From: Massilia putida
GTDB lineage: Bacteria > Pseudomonadota > Gammaproteobacteria > Burkholderiales > Burkholderiaceae_D
Direction: 5' to 3'
DNA length: 64,000 bases
Assembly: GCF_001941825.1 (NCBI RefSeq)
Contig: NZ_CP019038.1
Span: forward strand, 2,170,001-2,234,000
Shown: piece after piece, positions 7,894-16,818 of the stretch
Position numbering within the stretch: position 1 is the first letter of the stretch
Layout of the letters: each line of letters begins with the position of its first letter
Made by a program: the position numbers and the translations under genes
The notes under the pieces: generated by a model
The model's database searches: none
Told to the model about the DNA's origin: nothing
The model's input: the letters and a program-made list of their open reading frames with translations, nothing else

Positions 7894-7973
7894 TAGGGCG
7901 GGTGATTGATGCCGGGGGCATCGATCACGTGCCCACGCGTGACGCATGCACGACGCGAACGTCACGCGTGGGC
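7894..7973. repeat. Palindromic intergenic element, two hairpins
   Basis: The space between two convergent genes is filled by two inverted repeats. GTGATTGATGCC (7902-7913) pairs with GGCATCGATCAC (7917-7928) with one mismatch, and GCCCACGCGTGACG (7931-7944) pairs perfectly with its complement at 7960-7973. The leading GTAGGGCGGG resembles the GTAGGGTGGG of the element after mdh, suggesting a dispersed REP-like family. It may also act as a terminator for both flanking genes. Confidence 0.65.
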
Positions 7974-7983
7974 GGAAGGCCGC

Positions 7984-8883
7984 CTACGGCATCGACGCGG
8001 CCCACGCGGGGACGGCGGCCCGCCAAAATTCCTCCAGCGACGCCACTCTGCCCACATCCAACCCGAGAAACCCCGCCGATTCCCGCAGCGCGGCGACGGC
8101 GGATGCTTCATCCCCCGGCCGCACGGCCAGCGCCCCCGTCTGCTTGGACAGCTTTTCGCCGTTCGCATTGCGCACGACGGGCACGTGCAGATAGCGCGGC
8201 GTCGGCACGTTCAACAGGCGCTGCAAGAAGATCTGGCGCGGCGTGGAGTCCAGCAGGTCGGCGCCGCGCACGACGTCCGTCACGCCCTGCTCCGCGTCGT
8301 CCACGACGACGGCCAGCTGGTACGCCCAATAGCCGTCCGCGCGCTTCAGTACGAAGTCGCCCGACTCGCTGGCCAACCGCTGGCTGACGACGCCGGCGAA
8401 GCGGTCCCGGAACGTGATGACGTCGTCGCCCGCCTCGGGCACGCGCAGGCGCAGGCTGCGCGGGCTGCGTCCCGGCGCGAGGCCGTGGCGGCACGTGCCC
8501 GGGTAGATGGCGGCGCCGTCGGGCGCGAAGCCGAGGCGCGAGTCGGCGATCTCGCGGCGGTTGCAGCCGCACGGGTAGACGTGGCCGGCGAGGCGGTCAT
8601 AGGCGGCCTGGTACAGGTGCTTGCGGCGGCTCTGCCACACGACCTCGCGGTCGGACTCCATGCCGAGGCGATGCAACAGATCGAGGATCTCCTCGGCGGC
8701 GCCGGGCACGCTGCGGCCTTCGTCGATGTCCTCGATGCGGATGAGCCACGTGCCGTGGTGGGCGCGCGCGTCGAGATAACTGGCCAGCGCGGCCACCAGC
8801 GAGCCCGCGTGCAGCGGGCCCGTGGGCGATGGGGCGAAGCGGCCGACGTAGGAATCGCTGCGGGAAGGTGTCGATGCATTCAT
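7984..8883 (-). CDS. gluQ: Glutamyl-Q tRNA(Asp) synthetase
   Basis: Cytoplasmic enzyme of 299 aa that activates glutamate and attaches it to queuosine at position 34 of tRNA(Asp). It resembles the catalytic half of GluRS without an anticodon-binding domain, as expected for GluQ-RS. Visible: the HIGH-like PLHAGS (around residues 23-28), the zinc-site cysteines Cys105, Cys107 and Cys131, and the KLSKQ signature (Lys244-Lys247). It lies 12 bp downstream of the GGDEF-EAL gene on the same strand and may share its transcript, though the functions are unrelated. Start ATG at 8883 gives the conserved [12 protein letters not shown] shortly after. Confidence 0.93.
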   Translation of the reverse strand: MNASTPSRSDSYVGRFAPSPTGPLHAGSLVAALASYLDARAHHGTWLIRIEDIDEGRSVPGAAEEILDLLHRLGMESDREVVWQSRRKHLYQAAYDRLAGHVYPCGCNRREIADSRLGFAPDGAAIYPGTCRHGLAPGRSPRSLRLRVPEAGDDVITFRDRFAGVVSQRLASESGDFVLKRADGYWAYQLAVVVDDAEQGVTDVVRGADLLDSTPRQIFLQRLLNVPTPRYLHVPVVRNANGEKLSKQTGALAVRPGDEASAVAALRESAGFLGLDVGRVASLEEFWRAAVPAWAASMP

Positions 8884-8895
8884 GGATGCGCCACC

Positions 8896-10914
8896 TTAGC
8901 ACATCGTATCGGATCCTTGTTCCGCCAGCGCCCGCGCGGCATCTTCCGGCGCGAGCGGACGATAGTAGTAATAGCCCTGGACGAGGTCGCTGCCCATCTC
9001 GCGCAGCAGGTCCAGCTCGGCCTCGGTCTCGACGCCTTCCGCCACGACGTCCAGGCCCAGCGCGCGCGCCAGCATCAGCACCACCTCGACGATCTGGCGC
9101 TTGTCGTCGAAACAATCGAGCTTGCTGACGAAAGAGCGGTCGATCTTGAGCGTGTCGATCGGCAGGCGGCGCAGGTAGCTGAGCGAGGAATAGCCGGTGC
9201 CGAAATCGTCCAGGCTGACGAGCACGCCCAGCGCCTTCAGCTGGGCGAACACGGCGAGCGCATGCTCGGCGTCGGCCATGACGGCGCTCTCGGTCAGCTC
9301 GAGCTTCAGGCTGGCGGGCGGAATGCCCGTCTCGGCCAGCGCCCGCGTCACCACGTCGACCAGGTCGCCGCTCGTGAACTGCACGGCCGACACGTTCACG
9401 CTCATCGACAGGTTCGGGTCGAAGTCGCGCTGCCAGTCGCGCAGCTGGCGGCACGCCTCGCCCAGGACCCAGGCGCCGATCGGCTCGATCAGCCCCGTCT
9501 CCTCGACGACCGGGATGAATTCGCCGGGCTGCACGATGCCGTGCAGCGGATGGCGCCAGCGCAGCAGGGCTTCGAAGCCGCGCACGCGGCCGTCGCGCGG
9601 CGCGACGATCGGCTGGAAATGCAGGAAGAACTGCTGCTGCGCCAGCGCGTCGCGCAGGTCCGCTTCCAGCTGCAGGCGGCGCACGGCCGCCAGCTGCATG
9701 GTCTGGTCGAACATCACCCAGCGCGCGCGGCCGGTCTGCTTGGCGTGGTACATCGCGATGTCGGCATCGCGCAGGATGTCTTCCACGTCCGCATAGCCGC
9801 TGGCGCTGAGGGCGATGCCCACGCTGGCCGTCACGAACACGCGCTGGTCGGCCACCTCGAAGGGCTCGGCCAGCACGCCCATGATGCGTTCGGCCACCAC
9901 GATCGCGCTTTCGGCGCTCGCGACCTGGTCGAGCAGGATGACGAATTCGTCGCCGCCGAGGCGCGCGACCAGGTGCTCGCGCGAGAACGCGCGGTCGCGC
10001 ACCACCAGGTCGGTCTGGCGCAGGCACTGCGACAGGCGCTGGGCCGTCGCGATGATCAGCTGGTCGCCGGACTGGTGTCCGAGGCCGTCGTTGATGGATT
10101 TGAAGCGGTCCAGGTCGACGAACAACACGGCAAAATGATTGTCCGCCGCGCGCCGCGCGCGCTTCAGCAGGTGCGCAAGGCGGTCCAGGAACAGTTTGCG
10201 GTTGCCGAGCTGCGTCAGCGGGTCGTGCAGGGCGTCGTGCACCAGCTTGTCCTGGGCGCGGCGGCGCTCGATCACGCGGCCGAGCTGCGTGCCGATCTGG
10301 GCCAGCAGCCGCAGCAGCGATGCCTCCGGCGCCACCCGCTCGCGGCTGAAGAATTCGAGTACGGCGACGACTTCGCTCGCGATCATCACGGGGAACGCGA
10401 ACAGCGAGGCGAAGCCGGCGTCCACGATCTGCGGCAGGCGCGGGATTGCCGCCGTGTCGGCGGCGGCCGTGTCGATCCACGCCGGCGCCCCGCTGCGCAC
10501 CACCGCGCCGGGCAGCCCGGCGCCCGCCGCGAACGCCGCCCCTTCGGTATGCGACCGCAGTGCCTGGACGGGGCCCGCGTCGCCGCTGCCGGTCTCGTCA
10601 TGCCACGTGCTCGTCGACTCGACCTGTTCCTGGCCTTGCCGCCCCGTCACCAGCCACAGGTGGCCGAGCGGCCAGTGCGTGTAGCGGCAGACGGCGGCCA
10701 AAGCGCGCGCCATCGCGTCGTGGACGCCGTCGGCCTCGTTGGCGGCGACGGCGATGCTCTCCAGCAGTGCGATCTCCTGCTGGCGCTGGAACAGGTCGCG
10801 CAGGCCCCGTTCAGCGATCGCCTCGGCTTCCTGACGCGCCGCCGTTTCGCGCCGCAGGCGCCGCTCGAGGCGCGCGATCTCGGCTTCAAAAGCGGTCTTG
10901 TCCGGTTCGTTCAT
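8896..10914 (-). CDS. GAF-GGDEF-EAL cyclic-di-GMP turnover protein
   Basis: A 672-residue cytoplasmic protein. Its N-terminal coiled coil (residues 5-45, rich in Glu/Arg) is followed by a GAF-like sensory domain (about 50-210), a GGDEF domain with an intact GGDEF motif near 320, and an EAL domain beginning GFEALLRW near residue 448. The EAL domain has ENVSAVQF-type and DDFGTGYSSL motifs, so it should hydrolyse c-di-GMP. The GGDEF domain carries an extra stretch (VRDRAFSREHLV) between the I-site-like RQTD and ARLGGDEF, which normally sit four to five residues apart. The ATG overlaps the stop of the H-NOX gene by ATGA. The pair is a likely NO- or redox-responsive switch for c-di-GMP and biofilm or motility. 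Confidence 0.92.
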   Translation of the reverse strand: MNEPDKTAFEAEIARLERRLRRETAARQEAEAIAERGLRDLFQRQQEIALLESIAVAANEADGVHDAMARALAAVCRYTHWPLGHLWLVTGRQGQEQVESTSTWHDETGSGDAGPVQALRSHTEGAAFAAGAGLPGAVVRSGAPAWIDTAAADTAAIPRLPQIVDAGFASLFAFPVMIASEVVAVLEFFSRERVAPEASLLRLLAQIGTQLGRVIERRRAQDKLVHDALHDPLTQLGNRKLFLDRLAHLLKRARRAADNHFAVLFVDLDRFKSINDGLGHQSGDQLIIATAQRLSQCLRQTDLVVRDRAFSREHLVARLGGDEFVILLDQVASAESAIVVAERIMGVLAEPFEVADQRVFVTASVGIALSASGYADVEDILRDADIAMYHAKQTGRARWVMFDQTMQLAAVRRLQLEADLRDALAQQQFFLHFQPIVAPRDGRVRGFEALLRWRHPLHGIVQPGEFIPVVEETGLIEPIGAWVLGEACRQLRDWQRDFDPNLSMSVNVSAVQFTSGDLVDVVTRALAETGIPPASLKLELTESAVMADAEHALAVFAQLKALGVLVSLDDFGTGYSSLSYLRRLPIDTLKIDRSFVSKLDCFDDKRQIVEVVLMLARALGLDVVAEGVETEAELDLLREMGSDLVQGYYYYRPLAPEDAARALAEQGSDTMC

Positions 10915-11453
10915 TGCGGCAGGAAGCGGACATGGAAGACGCAGCGGACGGCGCCCTTGTGCATGCATTCGGGCTGCTCGATCTCGACACGTTCGCCGTA
11001 GTGGCCGGCGGCGCCGCGCATGAAGCCTTCGGCCAGCGCGCACAGGCGGCGCGGCGAGTTGTAGCCGATGCGCAGCACATCGGCGAGGCTGGTGTCGAAA
11101 TCGAACACCGGCGTCTGCGCGCCCGGATACAGCTTGCGCACCTCCGGGTGGATGATGCTGTTCAGCGTGAGCAGGAAGCTGCGCGCGTTCGCGTGGTTGG
11201 CGAAGAACGCCGGATAGCGCCGCGCCAGCAGCGGCATGGCCTGCTGGCCGAACCAGCGCAGCACATCGTCCGGCGGGATGCCGAGCGTTTCCGACGCCAC
11301 GCGGACGAGGGCGAAGATCTCGTCGTCGTCATAACTGCCCAGCGACGTGTAGGCGCCGTCCAGGCCGGCCGCGTCGAGCAATCGATCCCAGGTGGCGTCG
11401 CCGTAGGCGCTGCTCACGGCTTCTTCCAACAAATTAAAAACAATACCTTTCAC
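10911..11453 (-). CDS. hnoX: H-NOX heme nitric oxide sensor
   Basis: A 180-residue stand-alone heme-binding sensor. The proximal heme ligand is His102 (in SIIHPEVRKLYP). The heme-propionate motif YxSxR is present as Tyr131, Ser133 and Arg135 (YNSPRR), exactly at canonical positions. The residue aligned with the O2-stabilising Tyr140 of oxygen-binding H-NOX is Leu, so by analogy it should prefer NO over O2. It begins with GTG at 11453, preceded by a strong AGGAGG. It is translationally coupled to the GGDEF-EAL gene, matching the known bacterial pattern in which NO-bound H-NOX alters a partner c-di-GMP enzyme. Confidence 0.93.
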   Translation of the reverse strand: MKGIVFNLLEEAVSSAYGDATWDRLLDAAGLDGAYTSLGSYDDDEIFALVRVASETLGIPPDDVLRWFGQQAMPLLARRYPAFFANHANARSFLLTLNSIIHPEVRKLYPGAQTPVFDFDTSLADVLRIGYNSPRRLCALAEGFMRGAAGHYGERVEIEQPECMHKGAVRCVFHVRFLPQ

Positions 11454-11612
11454 CGGGGACCTCCTTCGTGTTTCGTCAAATTGAAATCCACATCAGCCCG
11501 TCAACGCGCCCAAAAAGCCGGACGGGAAATGAATATTGCTCCAATTCAACAATTTAATCAAATTAAATCGCACGGATCGTGCGATATCGGCACCGAACAC
11601 GGTATCTTTTTT

Positions 11613-11637
11613 GCGAATGATATTGAGAATGATTCGC
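11613..11637 (+). promoter_or_regulatory. Fur box upstream of siderophore operon
   Basis: An AT-rich 25-bp imperfect palindrome whose outer arms are GCGAAT / ATTCGC, with the core AATGATATTGAGAATGATT, resembles the Fur consensus (GATAATGATAATCATTATC). It lies 41 bp upstream of the siderophore synthetase ATG, so iron-replete Fur would repress the operon. It was identified by eye. Confidence 0.75.
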
Positions 11638-11678
11638 GTTTACGTTATGCTTCTTTCCCGTTAATGAGAAGGCAAGAT

Positions 11679-13529
11679 ATGAACGCGATACCGAAACCGC
11701 TCAAACCCACCGATCACACCTTCGATGCCGTCGCCGCGGACCTGGCCTGGTCCGAAGCGCGCCAGCGCAGCCTGCAGAGAACGGTGCAGGCGCTGTTCCG
11801 CGAACACCTCTTGAACCGGGACCAGCTGGTCACGGAAGGTGCCGTATCTTGGCTCCCGCTCTGGTCGCAGCAGGGCATGCTGCGCTTCGAAGGCCTCGCC
11901 CTGGGGCGCATCGGCGACTGCCGGCTGACGGGAGGCGTGTCGTATTACGCCACGGGAGAACGGCCGCAGCCGGTATCGCATGCGGCGGCCTTGCTGGCCT
12001 GCGTGGCGCCGTCGCTGCCGGGCGGCGGCGAGGACTTGCAGCGGCTCGTCCACGAGCTGGACAACAGCCTCGCCAACGACGTCCTGTGCCTCAGCTACCG
12101 CCGGACGTGGGCCAGGACCTTGCGCGCGGCGCTGGGGTCCGCGGACGTCCACTTCATCGCGGCGCTGCGCCGCTCGAAGCACGCCAACCCCGCCCTGCTG
12201 CTGGAACAATGGGGCACGCTGGGCCACCCCTGGCATCCCACGTTCAAGACCAAGCTCGGGCTGTCGCCGGACGACGTGCTGGCCCTGTCGCCGGAATTCC
12301 AGCCGACCGTGCACGTGCCGCTGGCCGCGCTCCGCGCCGGCAAGGCCCGGGTCACGTTCGCGGGCGGCGACGGCGACTACGCCGCCTGGTTCGCCGGCCA
12401 CTTCCCGGAGGACGCGCGGCGTTGGGCAGCGGCTCTGGCACGGCTGGGCGAGCACCCCGCCGGCTGGCTGCCCCTGCCCCTGCATCCGTTCCAGGCTCGC
12501 GAAGTGATCCCGCGCAAGTTCGCGGCCGAGATCGCGCAAGGCGACCTGGTGCTGCTGGACGACGTGACGCTGGCCGCGACGCCGACCATGTCCTTCCGCA
12601 CGGTCGTCCCGGCCGGCTCGCCCGCGCTGCCGCACCTGAAGCTGCCCGTGTCGCTGCGCCTGACCAGCGTCCAGCGCACGGTCTCGCCCAAGTCCACCGT
12701 GATGGGACCGCGCATCACGCGCCTGCTCGCCGCGATCCTCGAGCGCGAGAACGGGTTCGATGGCACGCTCGACATCGTGCGCGAAGACGTGGGCCTGCAC
12801 TACATCGACCCGCAAGGCGACGACGACCGCGCGCGCCACCTCGCGATCCTGTACCGCGCCAATCCGATGGCCAAGGGCGGCGCCGCGCGCTTCCCGGTCC
12901 CCGTCGGCGCCCTGTTCGCCGACTCGCCGTTCAGCGGCCGGCCGCTCGCGACGGAGCTCGTCGCGCTGACCCACGGCGACCACGCCGCCGGCGCCGTCGC
13001 GTACTTCGAGCGCCATGCGCGAACCGTGCTGACGGCGCTGCTGTCCGCCTACCTGGTGTACGGTATCGCGTTCGAGGCGCACCAGCAGAACAGCTTCATC
13101 ATGCTCGACGAGCGGTACGAACCCGTCCGGCTGCTCGCACGCGACTTCGGCGACCTGCGCATCCACGGCCCGACGCTGCGCCGTGCCGGCCTGGCGCTCG
13201 ACGCCTATCGCGCCGGCGTCACCGTGTACGACGACGACGAGCCGGTGCGCGACAAGCTGCTGCACGCCGTGCTGCTGTGCCACCTGTCCGAACTGGCGCT
13301 GCTGCTGGCGCACAGCTACCGCCACCCGGAGCACCATTTCTGGGACGTCCTGCGGCACGTGCTGGACGACGTCTTCACGGGCCTGCGCGCGCGCGTCGAC
13401 GAACGCCGCTGGCATGCGGAACGCGAGGCGCTGCTGGAACACGACTGGCCCGCCAAATCGTTCCTGCGCATGCGCCTGTCCGACACATCGGACGACGTGC
13501 ACGGCACCATGCCCAATCCGCTCGCATGA
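11679..13529 (+). CDS. NIS siderophore synthetase (IucA/IucC family)
   Basis: A 616-residue cytoplasmic ATP-dependent ligase that would join citrate or another carboxylate to an amine or hydroxyl during assembly of a non-ribosomal-peptide-independent siderophore. Family hallmarks: GHPWHPTFK (His183, His186, Lys190) forming the ATP/carboxylate site, a PLPLHPFQ segment, the SVQRTVSPKSTVMGPRIT phosphate-binding region, and the C-terminal FerriC-like domain with the HQQNSF and RDFGD motifs. It is the first gene of a four-gene coupled operon below a Fur box. With only one synthetase in the window, the product could be a citrate-type siderophore needing precursors made elsewhere. The exact compound cannot be deduced. 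Confidence 0.9.
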   Translation: MNAIPKPLKPTDHTFDAVAADLAWSEARQRSLQRTVQALFREHLLNRDQLVTEGAVSWLPLWSQQGMLRFEGLALGRIGDCRLTGGVSYYATGERPQPVSHAAALLACVAPSLPGGGEDLQRLVHELDNSLANDVLCLSYRRTWARTLRAALGSADVHFIAALRRSKHANPALLLEQWGTLGHPWHPTFKTKLGLSPDDVLALSPEFQPTVHVPLAALRAGKARVTFAGGDGDYAAWFAGHFPEDARRWAAALARLGEHPAGWLPLPLHPFQAREVIPRKFAAEIAQGDLVLLDDVTLAATPTMSFRTVVPAGSPALPHLKLPVSLRLTSVQRTVSPKSTVMGPRITRLLAAILERENGFDGTLDIVREDVGLHYIDPQGDDDRARHLAILYRANPMAKGGAARFPVPVGALFADSPFSGRPLATELVALTHGDHAAGAVAYFERHARTVLTALLSAYLVYGIAFEAHQQNSFIMLDERYEPVRLLARDFGDLRIHGPTLRRAGLALDAYRAGVTVYDDDEPVRDKLLHAVLLCHLSELALLLAHSYRHPEHHFWDVLRHVLDDVFTGLRARVDERRWHAEREALLEHDWPAKSFLRMRLSDTSDDVHGTMPNPLA

Positions 13530-14710
13530 CCACCGCGCGCTGGCTGTTCGCGCTGCAGCTCGTGGCGATGGGCGCCATGGAAATGAGCGGTCCGTTCTGG
13601 CCCCTGCACCTGCGCCGCCTGGGCGACCTGCCGCCCCCGGTGCTCGCCTGGGTCAGCGCCCTCGCCTACGCGGGCCCGATGGCCATGGCGATGTGCACGA
13701 CGCCATGGTGGGGCCGCCTGGGCGACCGGGTCGGCCACAAACCGATGCTGCTGCGCGCCCTGCTCGCGCTGGCCGCCACGCAGTGGTGGATCGCGGCCAC
13801 CGACAGCGTGGCCGTCATCCTGGCCGTGCGCCTGCTGCAGGGCGGCCTCGCCGGCTACATCGCGGCGGCGCAAGCCTACGGCGCGCGGCTCGTGGCGCGG
13901 GCCGAACGCGGCGCGCTGATGGCGCAGCTGCAGGCGGCGACGGCGATCGGCTCCGTGGCCGCTCCCGTCCTCGGCGGCTGGCTGTTCGATACCTGGGGCT
14001 TCGGCAGCGTGAACGTGCTCGCGGGCACCGCATGCCTGTTGTGCGCGGCGCTGGCCGCCGTCGTCCTGCCCCCCGTCGCTCCCCTGCCCGCCGCGCCACC
14101 CGCCGGCGCGCGCCAGCGGTCGGCGGCCCTGGCAAGCACGGTCCAGGGTCTGCTGCTCGGCATCGTGCTGGTCCAGGCCGGGAAGATGATGCCGCAGACC
14201 TTCTTCGGCCTGTATGCCGACGGGGTCCTGCACGCGTCCAGCCGGGTGACGGGCCTGTGCTACGCGGGCACGGCCCTCGGCCTGTGCGCGGCCGCGCCGT
14301 TCTGGGCGAAACGCTTCGCACGGATGGCGCACGCGCAGGTGCTCGCGCAGGTCGAGCGGATCTGCTGGGCGTGCGTGGCCATCGTCGCGGTGCAGGCGCT
14401 CACGGCGAACATCGCCGTGTTCCTGCTGGCGCGCGTGCTGTGGGGCGCCTGTCTCGCCGCGCTGCTGCCCGTGTTCTACGGCCTGCTGTCGCGCGAGGCG
14501 GCCGACGACGAACAGGGCCGCGTGCTCGGCGCGGGCAACGGCGCCGCCAAGGCAGGCGCGCTGCTGGGGGCCGGCACGGGCGGCCTGGCGCTGGCCGTCG
14601 TACCCCTCTGCGCCATGTTCTGGACCGTCGCGCTGCTGTATGCGCTCGCCGCCATCGGCATGCGCGCCATCCATTTTCAACACCTTCAAACAACAACAGG
14701 AACGTCATGA
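13526..14710 (+). CDS. MFS transporter, probable siderophore exporter
   Basis: A 394-residue inner-membrane transporter with about 12 hydrophobic helices. It has the MFS loop signature WWGRLGDRVGHKPML between helices 2 and 3 and a long central loop around residues 190-205. The ATG overlaps the synthetase stop and its own stop overlaps the receptor start, both as ATGA, so it is expressed with them. Exporters of this type are routinely encoded beside NIS synthetases. Export of the siderophore is inferred from context and not from any specific residue. Confidence 0.85.
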   Translation: MTTARWLFALQLVAMGAMEMSGPFWPLHLRRLGDLPPPVLAWVSALAYAGPMAMAMCTTPWWGRLGDRVGHKPMLLRALLALAATQWWIAATDSVAVILAVRLLQGGLAGYIAAAQAYGARLVARAERGALMAQLQAATAIGSVAAPVLGGWLFDTWGFGSVNVLAGTACLLCAALAAVVLPPVAPLPAAPPAGARQRSAALASTVQGLLLGIVLVQAGKMMPQTFFGLYADGVLHASSRVTGLCYAGTALGLCAAAPFWAKRFARMAHAQVLAQVERICWACVAIVAVQALTANIAVFLLARVLWGACLAALLPVFYGLLSREAADDEQGRVLGAGNGAAKAGALLGAGTGGLALAVVPLCAMFWTVALLYALAAIGMRAIHFQHLQTTTGTS

Positions 14711-16815
14711 ATCACGCACTTCGTCCTTTACCCTACCTCGTCGCCATCGCATGCGGCTTGTCCGCGCAGGCGCACGCCGAAGAACCGGCGATGCCGGAAG
14801 TGATCGTCAAGGACAGGAAACTCGACGCCGGCTCGTACGACATCACCGAGTCGACGACGGCGACCAAGATCAACGTGCCGTTGCGCGACGTGCCGCAGAC
14901 CGTCAACGTGGTGCCGGCCGTCGTGCTGCACGACCAGAACGCGCAGTCGCTGCAGGACGCGCTGCAGAACGTGCCGGGCCTCTCCTTTTCCGTCGGCGAC
15001 GGCCAGCGCGACCAGGTGACCATCCGCGGCTTCTCCGCCATCAGCGACCAGTTCGTGGACGGCGTGCGCGACGACGCGCTGTACTTCCGCGACCTGTCGA
15101 ACATCGAACGCGTCGAAGTCCTCAAGGGTCCGGCCTCCGTGCTGTACGGGCGCGGATCGGCCGGTGGCCTCGTCAACCGCGTCACGAAGAAGCCGCTCGC
15201 CGATCCGCTGCGTGAAGCGGGCGTCACGTTCGGCTCGCACGGGCAGCGCCGCGGCGAGTTCGACGTCGGCGCGGCCAGCGGCGACAAGGACGCCTTGTTC
15301 CGCCTGACGGGCGCCGTCGAGGACTCGACCGGTTTCCGCGACCGCTACTTCCTGCGCCGCCAGGCGCTCGCACCGTCGGGCACGTTCAAGCTGGGCTCGC
15401 GCACCACGCTGACCCTGCAGGCCGACTACCTGCACGACAAGCGCCTGGCCGACCAGGGCGTGCCGAGCTACCACGGCCGCCCCGTCGACGTGCCGGTCGA
15501 AACCTATTTCGGCGCCGCGAACGGCACCGAGCGCGCGTTCGTGCAGAGCGATGTGAAAAGCGCGACCGCGACGCTCGACCACGTGTTCACGCCCGACCTG
15601 AAACTGCACACCATACTGCGCGCCTACCACTACGCCCTCGACCGCAACTACACGTCGATCGGCGCCATCAAGGACGGCGCCAACCCGACCGTGGCCATCG
15701 GCCAGAGCCACCGCCTGCGCGCCGAGAACGGGCGCTATCTGCAGAACGAGCTGTCCCAGCAACTCGACTGGGGCACGATGAACCACCAGCTGTTGTACGG
15801 CCTGGAACTCGGCCGCCAGAACAAGGCCGAGGTGCTCCGGTCGCGCAACAACGTCGCGACCTACAGCCTGTTCCATCCGGTGCTCGTCGACCTGCCGGTG
15901 CTGCCGGACACCGTCGTACCGAGCGCCGACAACAAGAACCGCGTCGACATCGCCGGCCTGTACGTGCAGGATCTGGTGGCGCTGACGTCGACGTGGAAGA
16001 TCCTGGCGGGCGTGCGCTACGACCACCTGAAACAGGATCGCGACGACCGCACCGCGAAAAACCTCGACCTGCACCGTGTCGACGACACGTGGTCCCCGCG
16101 CCTCGGCGCCGTCTACCAGCCCACGAGCACGGTCGCGCTGTACGCCTCGTGGAACCGTTCGTTCCAGCCGATCGCCGACTCGTTCTCGTTCCGCGCCAAC
16201 AGCGACACCCTGAAGCCCACGCAGACCGTCAACAAGGAAGCGGGCGTCAAGCTCGACCTGTCGGCCCGTTCGAGCCTGACGGCGGCGCTGTTCGACATGA
16301 CGCAGACGAACATCCAGGTGGCCGATCCGGCCAACACGAATTTCTCGCTGCCCGTCGGCCGCCAGCGCACGCGCGGCCTCGAGGTGAGCTTCAACGGCGA
16401 GCTGGCGCCCGGCTGGGAAGCGATCGCCGGCTATGCGAACATGCGCGGCACCATCGAGGACTCGACGGAACGCACGACGGCCGGCACGCCGTTCGAAGGC
16501 AACACGGCCGCGCTCACGCCGCGTCACACGTTCAATGCGTGGATCAAGCACCGCCTGAACGACCGCTTCTGGGTCGCCGCCGGCGGCCGCGCGGAGTCGA
16601 GCCGCTACGCCTCGCCCGACGACCTGACGACGTTGCCGGGCTACGGCGTCCTGCAGCTCGGCGCCGGCTACGAAGGCCGGAAGGTCGACGTGACGGTCAC
16701 CGTCAAGAACCTCGCGAACCGGACGTACTTCGTGTCGGCGCACAGCGGCGCCAACGACTACAACATGCCGGGCGAGTCCCGCGCGGTGCTGGTCAACGCG
16801 CGCTATCGGTTCTGA
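14707..16815 (+). CDS. TonB-dependent ferric-siderophore receptor
   Basis: Outer-membrane receptor of 702 aa. A signal peptide ends after AQAHA. The TonB-box region is near EVIVKDRKL. The plug domain (about residues 45-170) carries DALQNVPG, the RGF motif, RVEVLKGPASVLYGRG and GGLVNRVTKKP, as in FhuE/FpvA/FoxA-type receptors. The C-terminal barrel ends VLVNARYRF with the terminal Phe. The receptor would recover the iron-loaded siderophore exported by the preceding gene. No N-terminal signalling extension is present, so it is not a transducer. The start overlaps the exporter stop (ATGA). Confidence 0.93.
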   Translation: MNHALRPLPYLVAIACGLSAQAHAEEPAMPEVIVKDRKLDAGSYDITESTTATKINVPLRDVPQTVNVVPAVVLHDQNAQSLQDALQNVPGLSFSVGDGQRDQVTIRGFSAISDQFVDGVRDDALYFRDLSNIERVEVLKGPASVLYGRGSAGGLVNRVTKKPLADPLREAGVTFGSHGQRRGEFDVGAASGDKDALFRLTGAVEDSTGFRDRYFLRRQALAPSGTFKLGSRTTLTLQADYLHDKRLADQGVPSYHGRPVDVPVETYFGAANGTERAFVQSDVKSATATLDHVFTPDLKLHTILRAYHYALDRNYTSIGAIKDGANPTVAIGQSHRLRAENGRYLQNELSQQLDWGTMNHQLLYGLELGRQNKAEVLRSRNNVATYSLFHPVLVDLPVLPDTVVPSADNKNRVDIAGLYVQDLVALTSTWKILAGVRYDHLKQDRDDRTAKNLDLHRVDDTWSPRLGAVYQPTSTVALYASWNRSFQPIADSFSFRANSDTLKPTQTVNKEAGVKLDLSARSSLTAALFDMTQTNIQVADPANTNFSLPVGRQRTRGLEVSFNGELAPGWEAIAGYANMRGTIEDSTERTTAGTPFEGNTAALTPRHTFNAWIKHRLNDRFWVAAGGRAESSRYASPDDLTTLPGYGVLQLGAGYEGRKVDVTVTVKNLANRTYFVSAHSGANDYNMPGESRAVLVNARYRF

Positions 16816-16818
16816 GCG

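Noticed and set aside
12377..14708. Long minus-strand frames opposite the siderophore synthetase and exporter
   Set aside because: No recognisable domains, Arg/Ala/Gly-rich composition, and the plus-strand genes are unambiguous.
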